A DNA stretch of 64,000 nt from Arcuatula senhousia (GCA_963971305.1 OZ020317.1:10930001-10994000); one strand, 5' to 3'. Positions 54,501-62,903 are shown, counted from the first letter of the stretch. Notes: generated by a model not told the origin, from the sequence alone. Made by a program: numbers and translations.

Positions 54501-55471
54501 TCATCAAAACAAGTGGAAGTGAGTCTGAGGATGTTTCGGAAAATATCATGATGCATAAGGCAAAACGCAACGTCAATCTACAACATAGGAAATCTATGCC
54601 TGCCTGCATGCGTCAACGAACTGTGGAAACTCAAACAGCGGAACCATCATCGCCCCCTGTTGCAGTGATTCGTAGAAATTTTCAAACAAATTCTCGGCAA
54701 TCAAGAGAAAACTCAGTTTCTAGTGAAAGTTCAGCTGAATCAAGAAAAGCACGTAGAAAAACAATATCTAAAGGAATTGCGTTATTGATGGAATTTTTCA
54801 GCTCAAGTGAGGATGAGCGCAATGGTAAACATGGCCTTGAACATTCGACAAGTGCTCCTGACTTGAGATATGTAGGTTGTGAAAAAATGACAAAATCTCC
54901 AAGCGAGAACGAAAAGCTCAAAAATAGGTCAAAGCATCCTAAAGCCAAACATATGCAGAAATCCAAAAAGAGGTCATCGTACATCAAGTTCGATGATATA
55001 GATGATAAGATCGACGATTTATACGTTACTTCAACAACTTCCGATGAAAACGTTCAAGTGACAAAAGGTACAAAGCCTCCAAGACATCCGAAACGAAAAC
55101 AATCTGCAAATACTCCTGACCATGATGAAAGTGAGGCTAAAAATAGCCAAAAACAATCACTCGAAGGTCATACAAGCAAATCAGACATTAAGCAGGAAGT
55201 TGTGTTACGAAAGAAAAAGCAAAATCAAGAAGAACAAGAGAGACCTCATAGTTTTCATGAACTTCTCTCGACTTTTGAGCAAAATCCTGATAAACTTAAG
55301 AAATCATTACGAAAATGCTCTTCAGCCGAGGCCATGCTACAAGAGCAGACGACACCTAATGACATCTTTCACTCTGATCCTGATTTGAGAAAAGACTCAC
55401 AATTCAATAGTGGTACACAAACAGAGGTCAATGTCAATTGTTTTAGCAAGGTCAAGGACACTGCTGTTTAG
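36522..55471 (+). CDS. Large disordered Ser/Gln/Lys-rich protein, four coding exons
   Basis: Coding exons 36522-36707, 46578-46782, 47959-48638 and 50354-55471 have GT-AG borders (donors ATA|GTAAGT, GCAG|GTATTT, ATG|GTTTGT) and agreeing phases (0, 1, 0). They join to 6189 nt: 2062 aa plus stop. The start (MSQVDLIIDKVKSGLIS) opens a short structured segment. After that the chain is low in complexity: Ser, Gln, Asn and Lys/Arg-rich, with acidic serine clusters (SSDEE, SSSESEE, ITSDEE) typical of kinase sites. Residues about 1286-1355 are a 10-aa repeat, PNIQMNQTHQ. The C-terminus is DTAV, a class I PDZ ligand form. A scaffold or adaptor role is inferred. I do not recognise the family. The link between the first and second exons (9.9-kb intron) rests on phase only. 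Confidence 0.7.
36862..36970. mobile_element. Family B fragment
   Basis: It starts CAGGGGCGGATCCAGAAATT and continues GGGGGGTCCCACATACTGGG, TTCTGTGGGCCAAAAGGGGG, CCAATTTTGCTGAAAG. The same phrases in reverse occur at 24340-24436 (TTCAGCAAAATTGG; GGCCCACAGAACCCAG), so this is the right end of the 23215-24436 element type. Confidence 0.75.
40161..40345. repeat. Short tandem repeat, three units of about 67-85 bp
   Basis: AACTTAAAATTTATATTCYT then TGGGCCTTATTTATAGAACT starts near 40161, 40228 and 40313. The third copy is diverged. Confidence 0.75.
40454..40572. repeat. 27-bp minisatellite, 4.4 copies
   Basis: The unit CTGGATTATCAGACATGCTA followed by ATTACCT starts at 40454, 40481, 40508 and 40535, with a partial copy from 40562. 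Copies differ at one or two bases. Confidence 0.93.
41099..41840. repeat. Degenerate direct repeat, about 180-bp unit
   Basis: AATGTTTTCATTTGAA starts near 41099 and 41279; both units continue through GCATGYTGCAG..TGTGACCTGCAAATCAAGC and AAAGAGACATTTKAWTCTCATG. A third, worn copy is near 41748-41835. Confidence 0.7.
42597..42808. mobile_element. MITE family F, copy 3
   Basis: 212 bases from TACTGTGGATTCATTTATTT to AATAATGAAACCACAGTA. The outer 45 or so bases pair as inverted repeats (CGTGGGTACCAATTTTCATG with CATGAAAATTGAAACCCAAC). It is the best-preserved copy of the three. Confidence 0.85.
43124..43491. repeat. Tandem repeat, about 173-bp unit, two copies and a partial
   Basis: ATATCAGAKRCCWAGCTATT starts near 43124, 43295 and 43471. 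Both full units contain CACTGGAGCATGRAAATGGG ATCA and GGTAACMGTTGC. The third copy is interrupted by the MITE at 43492. Confidence 0.75.
43492..43691. mobile_element. 200-bp MITE-like element (family G)
   Basis: The ends CCGTATAAGTAGTTATTTT and AAAATAACCACTTATATGG are inverted repeats (about 16 of 19 bases). Inside are TTTCACGTTTTTGG and AGCGAAATTTAAATCACC. It sits inside the third unit of the flanking tandem repeat. Confidence 0.75.
44576..45299. mobile_element. GTCTCGCCTG-ended element with internal 170-bp repeats
   Basis: The left end GTCTCGCCTGCGACA and right end TGCGACAGGCGAGAC are inverted. The left end also folds on itself (GTCTCGCC...GGCGAGAC within 35 bases) and is followed by a GGC-rich stretch (44618-44640). 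The body is 3.7 tandem units of about 170 bases from 44647, each with TTCTTAAGTCTGTTT, GATATTTGGTATGCAG, GTACAGATCAGTTTTAAAAG and TGCAGTCACGGTCTACTGAC. Units 1 and 2 are almost identical. This design is familiar from bivalve genomes. Confidence 0.85.
45300..46577. other. Intronic spacer
   Basis: No element is supported. The acceptor of the next exon is ATTCTTTATATTTTCAG at 46577. Confidence 0.4.
46783..47958. other. Intron of the large gene
   Basis: It contains a (C)12 run near 47149 and the 143-bp repeat at 47318-47610. The intron ends with TTTTTAACTTTAG at 47958. Confidence 0.55.
47318..47610. repeat. Direct repeat, about 143-bp unit, two copies
   Basis: GGGGCATTCAAATGT occurs near 47326 and 47469. 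In both it is followed by A-AAGTC(C/T)GAAA and an A-rich stretch with AACATAAAACA. It lies in an intron of the large gene. Confidence 0.75.
48639..50353. other. Last intron of the large gene
   Basis: It carries a family A fragment (48868-49025) and diffuse repeats. The lines CTTCTACTTCCTGTTTTGGA and CTTCTACTTCCTGTTTGGGG lie near 49685 and 50047, and TTTGGCAKGRTRGTTYAGTATGACAA near 49625 and 49780. The acceptor is TTTTCTCATTTTAG at 50353. Confidence 0.55.
48868..49025 (-). mobile_element. Family A repeat, 3' end only
   Basis: GAAATTAATGAGAATTTGAA TAAGTGTATG, AACAGCTAGCGGCCTTCAAC and CAATTGGCCCAAGGTC match the 3' 150 bases of the copy at 7765-8400. The rest of the element is missing, as in a strongly 5'-truncated retro-insertion. 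Confidence 0.78.
50354..55471 (+). CDS. 5.1-kb terminal coding exon of the large gene
   Basis: 1706 codons, open from DRLAVDLQQNKENESSS to the stop after KVKDTAV (about residue 358 to 2062 of the whole protein). There are Arg/Lys-Ser patches (RRSSSRDSDGG, RRKTISKG), a predicted helical stretch around EKVEHLKHARLSRFEEELTE (near 52000), and another around QSIEDLQNLARDVEEKLSQI (near 53610) followed by ALAELDRIYYNLHLDD (near 53815), which is the most conserved-looking segment. The rest is low-complexity. Codon use is steady across the exon with no stops. A single exon of this size is long for an animal gene but common for disordered scaffold proteins. Confidence 0.85.
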   Translation, partial: DRLAVDLQQNKENESSSTSEQITLRPIGPGQASFSQQSVQSHVNKHPADVSYNQSHYGNQPVNIQPGKQTTHVQGPYRKIPKQETNFNNLNNAQVPDVTFVQGQPQQGPNGEYLWNFQNAAQQGRNFSYEDKNNLTAQKNPVYSNYQANVINQANRPVMKGKTKRKSHSDDSLDELIESNIQYLESEMESGKLRKISASQPGMFPTQQSDIYKKTEKRRSSSLEGIKSPPSNSFQNKIKLRLQVPSSKEQQYDNRSIQSSHYDRLSYSNSESTTPSSVYTLPPNDEYIYQNAVPKFERQFNSASHSPYLPRRTTAELSNMEDMSKSDSQLNFGEFGANYSNRLSIPSANFHGNASHNAPDLMTMSASAVEGNGMFSDVDYDIEVTDRIKRWEKYMKKKSSSSTSNESKSPVPLTTIMESEGGVPDSWTAKQPQSGLTVSSISFTVTKSVAQQPPPQKQEVYLEPKVQSAETNEHRIFRVVKQPKIEQKSDAVNFLSENIQKHAETVQKHAKVIRRSSSRDSDGGSQSHSQSEVVEENTTKMWPPMTKKEKVEHLKHARLSRFEEELTELQDIKSESVKDLRRRFDSDASGNESTEASTPMISTPLRQRRQINIANVPKPTVTQQPIKTEHISSVTIQPSFKAPSKVSSAEKPKQTDTSDVWSPKLESGQGPVSIERVKARTLQTIPFHEDPIWKEIEQMTTFEDVMSAQNFDNNESSRNFQAFQFPPGTQSSVTQPKPESSCQSYSPTIITTSRPIQTSSTTTQPKPKFFHTPTIQPLKLAIAAKSSIEALDEVLDDIRSSLQKKTPAPIRNQAVDSSASSSSVQSPVGNKNMVRNIPIQKVNNRQTRTGHHVSQKYFDQQKNLLSSKPREPQQDIRWVYPPKETIPGQQKPNTTYSYQKYNQTPPSNQDSRFDQSINWRSNQTYQSSQPNIQMNQTHQPNIQMNQIHQPNIQMNQTHQPNIQMNQAHQPNIQMNQARQPNIQMNQAHQPNIQMNQMHQQSFQPNQTHQNYSANQNNPQVVINPDFTQFPYVINGNYQLDPSDLKTRLMNTGLAFDTQSEMDETMSQRSYNSNCSAEHERQFNQSIEDLQNLARDVEEKLSQIKCKIVDADENRLDSILSALRKFAPSEPVKTPPNIHTKEEQDRQRGKLNEALAELDRIYYNLHLDDPKLNEPKAQVDLMTQSQTLPSQGHHSDVPLRRNKSDSGFGHYSEATVAQVEQQTQEFDDITKSFQTLLDEVSKDETTVSSKPSQHAAEIENTIESFLDEFRTSDGNLKNEKSTSEKFESKLKNAKNAARQNTCRDVQKSEVFTVSSGNFSALVGVKNKNKKNEANLQKQSSKQPQTKTISKFRAPIKVTPKATEQKVVSSTAKINLVSPTRELKVIKTSGSESEDVSENIMMHKAKRNVNLQHRKSMPACMRQRTVETQTAEPSSPPVAVIRRNFQTNSRQSRENSVSSESSAESRKARRKTISKGIALLMEFFSSSEDERNGKHGLEHSTSAPDLRYVGCEKMTKSPSENEKLKNRSKHPKAKHMQKSKKRSSYIKFDDIDDKIDDLYVTSTTSDENVQVTKGTKPPRHPKRKQSANTPDHDESEAKNSQKQSLEGHTSKSDIKQEVVLRKKKQNQEEQERPHSFHELLSTFEQNPDKLKKSLRKCSSAEAMLQEQTTPNDIFHSDPDLRKDSQFNSGTQTEVNVNCFSKVKDTAV
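53139..53348 (+). repeat. Coding 30-bp minisatellite, seven copies
   Basis: The unit CAGCCAAATATTCAGATGAA followed by TCAAACGCAC encodes QPNIQMNQTH. Seven copies in frame differ by single bases (T/I/T/A/A/A/M at the ninth position, and one H to R). Because the period is a multiple of three, copy-number changes would keep the frame. Confidence 0.95.
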
Positions 55472-56700
55472 AAAATTTGTCACATTTTTGGTTGCTATTT
55501 TTCACTATCATTTATAAAGTGCAATATTATTTTAGAATTTTTTAATGTGCAATTTCATTTATACTTTTATCTAGTGAATATTTTTTTAATTATGAATATT
55601 AATTTTATATCTATTTATCAAAACATTATTTTTAAAATATCTAAGAATCTCATATTTTTACTACAGATTGTTTTTTTTTTTTTTTTCATTTATTTTTATT
55701 TTTTATTTTTTTAAGGTCATGACTTATTTCTTTAGATTTTAAATAATAAGGTTTTTATCCAAAATGTAACACATTTGACAACATCGTGAATAACATCATT
55801 TTCATCATCACTCTTACTGGCTTTTTTGTCTTATTACATTATTTTAATCAGTATTTAAAAAAAAAAACATTATGATATAATTTAGCATTTACAATTAGAA
55901 AGTCTGAAAGATATAGTTAGTTCTGAAATCTACATCATTAAGTGCAATAACATATAGTTTTTACATTTTTGTTTATATTTATTAGTGTAATCTTGTTATT
56001 TTTGTGCAATATAAGTCTTACTGCTATGAAAAGTTGTAAAAGGTCCATGCCATAAGATCTACTTTACAGATATTTAAACTTTTGTACAAGCACATGTTCA
56101 TTTAATGTGGAATTATTTTTTTACCATTGGTTATTTTTCTTTTGTTTTGGTTGCTTATATCTTCTTTAACTCCAAAGTTTTTTCTCTAATTTAAACTGAG
56201 TAACATTTAAAACATGTTTCATAAATATCTTGTTTCTAGCAAGTCATTATTAGAAATAACGAACACACTTTCTTAGTTTACAAATAAGGCCATATATGCC
56301 AAGTTTTAAACATAGGCACTCCTTTTACAATGGTTTGGATGAAGTCTTTTCCATGCTTTGCTAGATTTTACTTATTTTTAATTAGCTTTACTCCAACCCA
56401 AATCTAACTTTTAAAAAAGATTCTAAATAAAAGACAATCTTCCAATTTTTTTTTTAATTTCCCATTCTTCCATTAGTTTGTTATTATATAAAAAAGCATA
56501 AAAGGCCTATAGAGTTAGATTTATACAAGACATGCTAATGATTGCAAAAAGGGGTCACCAATGGATGTAATAATTTCAATATTTACTGCTGTATTATTGA
56601 TATAATATGTATATGATAATTATGTGCCAAAATCAGATATAAAATATAGAATTTTAGAAAATAAAAGGATTTTTAAAGAATATTAAATACACGAAAGCCA
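55472..56700 (+). other. Likely 3' UTR of the large gene
   Basis: AT-rich, ORF-free DNA directly after the stop. Candidate poly(A) signals AATAAA are at about 56426 and 56660. A T-rich run lies near 55670-55690. The true cleavage site cannot be fixed from sequence alone. Confidence 0.5.
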
Positions 56701-56794
56701 AGTGGCAGTTGAATCTTGATACATGTCTTAAAAAATGAAACCAAAACCTAAAGGCACTTTACACAACACACAACAAAGTGCATTAAAAATTACA

Positions 56795-57060
56795 AATACC
56801 AAAATGCGGGTATAAACAGTTAATTTGGATATGCTATATATTGATATTTCAAGGAGTAACCTCTCATCAGTAGCATTTATATCAAAACATTGGAAGGTCA
56901 AATTCCAAAACTGTTGAAAAACAAAAAGTACTCAAAACCAAAACGTTCGAACAAGGAAGCCAAACCCAGCACAGTGGATATCAACCATGTGCATTACAAG
57001 GAAAGAAACCTGGTGTTTTAAACAATTTTGAATTTAAAAATCGGAAATTTCAGTGACTTC
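56795..57060 (-). repeat. Family E repeat, solo copy
   Basis: The reverse complement of 28705-28985 over its full length (ATGCGGGTATAAACAGTTAA ... TTAAAAATCGGAAATTTCAG). It is not flanked by the CTGTCC-box satellite, so family E exists independently of that element. Confidence 0.85.
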
Positions 57061-58255
57061 GTTGCGCTACTGTATAATTGCAAAATCAAACAGTTACGAA
57101 GAAAAATTTGAACTCATCCAATAGAATTAAAGTAAAAGATGTACATCAACATTATGTCACAAAGATTGTGTGAAAGTTTCATGAAAATCCATTGAGTAGT
57201 TTAGGAGGAGTTGCTGATAACATGTGTCTAATGGTGTAGTCAATGTTTTGCTATGGGAAATGCCACAAATCAAATAGATCAAAGGAGTATGTTCAGGAAA
57301 TGCTAAAATTGGCCCCATATTTACACACAATTGTCTACTTTGTACTAATCTCAATGGATTTAATGTAATTCAGTCATTATATATTAAATCAATTTCACAT
57401 GATGACCGCAACAAATATGTTATTATGACATCATAAGTTTACATTTGTCATGCTAAAATATGCATATTTTCAAAAAAATTGTTGACATGTTTGCTCTAGG
57501 TCAAAGTAAGGGATTTCTCACCATTATTGCTCTAAAATTGTCAAAAGTTTATAAGTTTCATAAAAGGATTGATTTTTAGCCCTGTTTTCTTCAAGCTGTT
57601 GAATATTTCGTAGCTCTTTTTTTGTATGCCAGAAATTTCAAAACATTTACTCCAAGTTGTTGAAATTTAGAGCCAATTTTGGTGCAAACTGAGCCTACTC
57701 TTTGTAACGTAGAAGGTTTACATCTACATGATGTCATACTTGAGTGAAAGTTTCATGAAAATCTATTAAGTAGTTGAGGATATATACAGGTAGAATTTTG
57801 AGTTTTTTGACTCATTTATCAACTTGTGTGCTGAGATGCTTGAGTAGCAGTCCAACCATGGCAATGAAGGGATAAAATGTCACATGTAAGGTTTGATTAG
57901 GTTTTGTGGGATTGGGGCCTGAACTCATTATACCAAACAAAACAGCAGTTTTAGTGGTCAAAGGGACAAAACTCTAAATGAGTTGTTGACAGGTACAGAA
58001 TTTCCAACTTGCTTAATGTATTGTAAGGTCATACACAAATAAACCGTGGAGATTTGTAAGTGCTTAAACTAACAAGAGGCTCCCAGGAGCCTGAATCGTT
58101 CACCTGACATATATGCCTGAAGTAAAGGTTATTAGGCAAAATCTATTTGACATTGAAAGGGTCAAAAGTTTAATAAGGGGGTCATCTGACAATATGGTGG
58201 ATCTTAAGGTGCTGATCACTTTTATTCTCAATCAAAATTCAAAAATCTGTCACCC
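57061..58255. other. Intergenic stretch with diffuse repeats
   Basis: AGTTTCATGAAAATCYATTR AGTAGTT occurs near 57175 and 57751. An element start, AACAAGAGGCTCCCAGGAGC, is at about 58073, followed by a fragment of the 160-bp unit (GGTCATCTGACAATATGG near 58181). No gene is supported. Confidence 0.45.
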
Positions 58256-59482
58256 TTTTTAGCTCACCTGACCCGAAGGGTCATGTGAGCTATTGTCATC
58301 ACTTGGCGTCCGTCATCCGTCCGTAATCCATAAACTTTTTAAAACGTTAACTCCTCTGACACCATAAGTCCAATTCAAACCAAACTTGGTATGGTTGTTC
58401 ATTAGCATTCGGTGCTGAGAACTAATGTGGGGATTTTTGATTGTCGTAAAACATGGCCGCCGTGGCTAAAAATAGAACATAGGGGTAAAATGCAGTTTTT
58501 TGCAAATAACTCAAAAACGGCCACAGATATCAAAATTCTGGCAAGGTAAAAGTAATCAGCACTTCAAGATCTACCTACCCTGAAATTTTGAAGGAAATCC
58601 AACAACCCATGTAGGAGTTATTGCCCTTTTTGTGGCTTTTTTGCACCTGTTTAGCTCAATATCTTGAAAACTATACAAGATAGTTTAGAAATTTAAATTG
58701 CATATTGTTAAGCACATCAAGATCTACAAAATATGTAATAGGGTCAAAGTTGTAGGACCTTTCCTTTTAGAACTTATTGCCCTCTGCAATCAAAATTTTA
58801 AAATCTGTCACTGTTTTTGAGTTATTCGCAAAAAAAAAACATTTTCCCCTATGTTCTATTTTTAGCCACAGCGGCCAATCAAAAATCCCCACATCAGTTC
58901 TATTCACCTAATGCTAATAAACAACTATACCAATGCTGTTAAAATGATCAATTTTGATGTTCTAAGGGCAATAACTCCTAAAAGGAAAGGTCCTACAACG
59001 TTGACCCTATTACATATTTTGTAGATCATAACAATATACAATTTAAATTTCACAAATATCTTGTATGGTTTTCAAGATATTGAGCTAAACAGGTGTAAAA
59101 TTTGCAAAAAATCCATAAAAGGGCAATAACTCCTACATGGGTTGTTGGATTTTCTTCAAAATTTCAGGGTAGGTAGATCTTGAGGTGCTGATCACTTTTA
59201 CCAATGCCAGAATTTTGATATCTATAGCCGTTTTTGAGTTATTTGCAAAAAACTGCATTTTACCCCTATGTTCTATTTTTAGCCACTGCAGCCATGTTTT
59301 TTTACGAATCAAAAATCCCAACAACAGTTCTAAGCACTGAATGCTAATGAACAACCATACCAAGTTTGGTTGCAATTGGACTTATGGTGTCAGATAATTT
59401 AAGTTTTTAAAAATATTACGGACGACGGACGCCAAGTGATGACAATAGCTCACATGACCCTTCTGGTCAGGTGAGCTAAAAA
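58256..59482. mobile_element. Fold-back element with arms of about 525 bp
   Basis: The left arm (58256-58790) starts TTTTTAGCTCACCTGACC. The right arm (58963-59482) is its reverse complement, ending GGTCAGGTGAGCTAAAAA. Landmarks pair along the length: TCATCACTTGGCGTCCGTC, TTGGTATGGTTGTTCATTAG, CATGTAGGAGTTATTGCCC, TAGGACCTTTCCTTTTAG. The 172-base loop holds another piece of arm sequence. There is no ORF. The design is that of the long inverted-repeat elements common in bivalves. Confidence 0.88.
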
Positions 59483-59492
59483 GGTTATTTTA

Positions 59493-60040
59493 GGGGCCAT
59501 AACCCCTATTAAGGGTCATCTGACAACTTCTATCCTATTGAGACTTTAGTAGAGCTAAATGAACTGAACATTTAAGCAAGCAACAGCTTTTCTCTATCTG
59601 CTATAGTTTTCTTTCAATAGACCAAAAATGTGAAAAAAACATCATTTTAGGGGCCGTAACCCCTATAAGGGGTCATCTGACAACTTCGACGCTATGGAGA
59701 CTTTTGTACAGCTAAAATAGCTGAACATTTAAGCAAGCAACAGCTTCTCTCTATCTGCAAAAGTTTTCATTCCATAGGCCAAAAACATGAAAAAACATTA
59801 TTCCAGGGACCGTAACCCCTATAAGGGGTCATCTGACAACTTCGACCCTATGGAGACTTTTGTGGAGCTAAATGAGCTGAACATTTAAGCAAGCAACAGC
59901 TTTTCTCTACCTGCAATAGTTTTCATACTATAGGGCAAAAACATAAAAATCGCTATCACCTTTAAGGGGCTGTAACCCCTATAAGGGGTCATCTGACAAC
60001 TTGGACCAAATGAAGACTTTTGTAGAACTTTTGATGCTGA
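59493..60040 (-). repeat. Tandem array, about 158-bp unit, 3.5 copies
   Basis: GGGGCCRTAACCCCTATAAG then GGGTCATCTGACAACTT starts near 59493, 59650, 59806 and 59966. Units also hold AGCTGAACATTTAAGCAAGC AACAGCTT and TAGTTTTCATTCYATAG. It is the inverse of the 19972-21050 array. It begins 10 bases after the fold-back element ends and runs into another arm copy. Confidence 0.9.
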
Positions 60041-60756
60041 AGCAGTTAGGTGGCATCAGATTTCATCTTATAATCTCTTATATTTTTTTTATTTACAAGC
60101 CAAAAACAGTAGTCTGACCCCCCTGGTCTATTTTTAGCAACGGCGACCATGTTTTTCGACGAATCAAAAATCCCCACATCAGTTCTGTGGGGGATACCCT
60201 AAAAAACCACCAGACAAAATTTGGTTTCAATCTGTGCAACCATTTCAGAGGAGAAGAAGTTTGAAGAAAAGTTAACGACCACGGACGCCAAGTGATGGCA
60301 ATAGCTCACATGGCCTTTGGCCAGGTGAGCTTAAAAGGGCAATAACTCCTACATGGGTTGACGGATTTTCTTCAAAATTTCAGGGTACATTGTAGGTAGA
60401 TCTTGAGGTGCTGATCACTTTTCCCCTCACCAATTTGGATATCTGTAGTCGTTTTTGAGTTATTTGCTAAAAACTGCATTTTACCCCTTTGTTCTATTTT
60501 TAGCCACAGCGGCCATGTTTTTCGACCAATCAAATATCCCCACATCAGTTCTAAGCATCGAATGCTAATGAACAACCATACAAAGTTTGGTTTCAATTGG
60601 ACTTAAGGTGTCAGAGGAGTTAAAGTTTTAGAAGTTTACGGATGACGGAAGGACGATGGACGCCAAGTGATGACAATAGCTCACATGACCCTTCGGGTCA
60701 GGTGAGCTAAAAAATGCTGTTTTACCCCCCTGTTCTATTTTTTTGGCAAGGTGAGC
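60041..60756. mobile_element. Three partial right-arm copies of the fold-back family
   Basis: Partial arms end at about 60330 (GGCCAGGTGAGCTTA), 60713 (GGGTCAGGTGAGCTAAAAAA) and 60756 (GCAAGGTGAGCTAAAAAG). All are in the same orientation as the right arm at 58963-59482. The middle one runs from AAAGGGCAATAACTCCTACA at about 60334 and is the longest. This is either repeated insertion into the same site or local duplication. Confidence 0.8.
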
Positions 60757-60960
60757 TAAAAAGACAAGTACAAACGAAAGCTTTGTCAAAGATTCCTGGC
60801 TATTAAAGAATAGGCACATATAAAATGTGGTGGGGTTAAACTAGTTTTTTGGGGCCAAACCTTCCCCATATCAATATTCCTAGACAAAGCACAAAAACTA
60901 AACACACAATAAAAATCAAATCGATCTAAGTTCAATTCACTAGAGAGAACATTAGAAGCT
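60757..60960 (-). mobile_element. Family A repeat, internal fragment
   Basis: In minus sense it has AGTGAATTGAACTTAGATCG, GGGGAAGGTTTGGCCCCAAA, CCACCACATTTTATATGTGC and CCAGGAATCTTTGACAAAGC. The 3' part is cut at the junction with the fold-back cluster. Confidence 0.8.
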
Positions 60961-61114
60961 TTAACCAAATGTAAACCTCAACTGGGACAGAGAAATGAAC
61001 AGAAACACATTTTTTAAACACAAACTACATAGATATTTTCAACTCCTCAAAATGTTAAGCAATTCCATCTAATATAAAAACTCATTTATTAAATTAATTG
61101 TAAAATCAACAATT

Positions 61115-62526
61115 TCATTTCTTCAAAAAGTTTTTGTTGAGATCAGCATTTGTCCTTTGTATGTTGTATCTGTTACGCTTGATTCGATCTTCTACTGAAC
61201 TCTGTTCTGCATGAGTGGACATCATGGAGCTGCAAATAAAAAAGAGTAATATGATGGTTTTCTTTTAAAACTCTTAAGCATAAACTTTTTACTTCATAGG
61301 CCATGATAAAATAATTCCTAGATTCTCATTCAAATTTCATGCAAATATGGGGCAGGGGGCGAATTTTGTTTTTTATTTTTTATCCCTTTTCATGAAATAT
61401 GCTGCCATTTTAAAGAAAATAGACCAAAAATGGACATAATTTGCCAAAAAATCAAAATAAAATTTTTTTGAGGGGACTGAAAAAAAGGGAGCGGGAGGGG
61501 ATGAGAATCTAGGATTTTTTTTATATTGGCCTAAAGGAAAAAAGAGCATGCTATACAAGGTTATGTCCCGCAATGTTAAAATTAAAACCCAATAACTTAG
61601 GCACCAGTAATGTAGACAGGTTCCAGATGGGAAAAATGCAAAATTCTACAAAATGTGCTCAGGAGTTTCAGTGAAAGTGCATACAAATGTTTCTTTGACC
61701 TTAAATGCATTACGTCATTAAAATCCCATAACTCCTATAAAATTTGTTGAATCAAAATGGCATTGGAAAATGGTCAAATACTTATAGTGACAAATGATCC
61801 TACTGGCTACAAAATTTCAACAAAATCTGTTGAGTGATCTCCGAGGAGTTTTCCCCAAAACGTGTTCCTATAATCTAATGTTAAGAAAGTCCCATAACTC
61901 CGATAAAATTTGTTTATCAAAATGGCACTATAATTGCATAAACTACCTATAGTGACAAACTCAGCAAAATCCATTCATCAGTCTCTCAGTAGTTGTGTCA
62001 ACAATAGACTGACAAATAATTCTACTGGCTACAAACAGTTGTCCCTTGTAGTTTGCCATTTCCTATCTATTTGAATGCTGACTTAAAATGAAATATTCAA
62101 CTAGTTTTCAACATGATTGGGTTTTTAGATATTGCACACACAAGGAATTTTGACCTTCCTATTCAGATTTTGTCAATCTTTATCTTGAAAGACTCCTAAT
62201 TTGCGAGATTTTACCATTTTCACCACAAGAATACTCCCTCATTGCCAGATTTTTGCTGCTTTCTTACCTTGCCGGACCTTGCCAATTTTTACCTCAAAAG
62301 TCCTGATTTCCAGATTTTGCAATTTTTCCTTCGAAATCATGATTTGCCAGACCTTGCCCATTTTTACCTTAAGAATCCTGATTTGCCAGATTTTGCCCTT
62401 TCCTCCTCTTCTCTTTTGACCTCCTCCTCGTATTTCTTGACATTTTTAAACCTGTTTTCCTCCCTCCATTTAGCGTTGTCCATCATTTCTTCCAACTTTT
62501 TCTGTTTCTCCTCTTCAGTTAGTTTT
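61115..62526 (-). CDS. CWC25: Pre-mRNA-splicing factor CWC25, last two coding exons
   Basis: Exons 62526-62368 and 61229-61115, with acceptors TATATTTTGACAG and TTTTTTATTTGCAG and donor CTTAAG|GTAAAA, join in phase 2. The first reads KLTEEEKQKKLEEMMDNAKW then REENRFKNVKKYEEEV; the second ends SSVEDRIKRNRYNIQRT then NADLNKNFLKK and a TGA. This matches the conserved C-terminus of CWC25, where a 'MMENAKWREEER' block precedes a final 'S-S-x-E-D-R-x-K-R-N' motif and a terminal basic NF(M/L)K. CWC25 joins the spliceosome for the first catalytic step. Upstream exons lie beyond the window or were not found. A poly(A) signal (AATAAA, 61088-61083) follows the stop by about 27 bases. The gene is convergent with the large plus-strand gene. 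Confidence 0.88.
61230..62367. other. Last intron of CWC25
   Basis: It holds diffuse repeats (AAAATTTCAACAAAATCTGT TGAGTGATCT near 61816; CAGCAAAATCCATTCATCAG near 61963) and, next to the donor, the tandem exon-end copies listed separately. Confidence 0.6.
62192..62410 (-). repeat. Tandem copies of a CWC25 exon end plus its splice donor
   Basis: In minus sense the exon end GCAAAATCTGGCAAATCAGG then ATTCTTAAG|GTAAAAATGG is followed by three or four worn copies: CTGGCAAATCATGATTTCGAAGGAAAAAT near 62340-62312, CTGGAAATCAGGACTTTTGAG|GTAAAAATTGG near 62305-62280, and CTGGCAATGAGGGAGTATTCTTGTG|GTGAAAAT near 62250-62215. Units are about 40-60 bases. Two copies keep a usable GT. Reading past the first donor hits TAA at once, so only the first donor gives a long frame. 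Confidence 0.72.
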
Positions 62527-62903
62527 CTGTCAAAATATAAACACTTAAAAAGATGACATTTTGAACATTTTCGTTTATACGATTTTAAACTCAATTTTCA
62601 TTAAATATAGCTTCTACAACAAGTTGATAATGAAATTTCTAACACCAAAGGAAATAAATTGATTATTTTAAAGGCAAGGTTTGCAGAAGGTTTTAATTCC
62701 TGAGATGTTAGAAATTCCATAATCATCGAGAATTTAGATTTACATGGTTTTTCTCTTATGTCTACAGGTTAAAAATTGCAAAAGGTTGATGATCATCAAT
62801 TACATGTGCAATCAAGCATGGAACAAAATTTTTCTGAAGGAGAAATATTTTTCCACAACTGGTTGAGACTTGATAAATCACAAATCAAATCAAATCAAAT
62901 CAC
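62527..62903. other. CWC25 intron, no other feature seen
   Basis: Minus-strand intron 5' of the 62526 exon. A short (AAATC)n-type run lies at 62880-62900. No further CWC25 exon was recognised. Confidence 0.4.

Noticed and set aside
50456..54987. Minus- and plus-strand ORFs of 65-133 codons
   Set aside because: Out-of-frame shadows of the 5.1-kb coding exon; the minus-strand one at 53099-53408 is the complement of the 30-bp coding repeat.
58256..60756. ORFs such as 59133-59375 and 60372-60596 with similar peptides
   Set aside because: Their similarity comes from being copies of the same non-coding fold-back arm.
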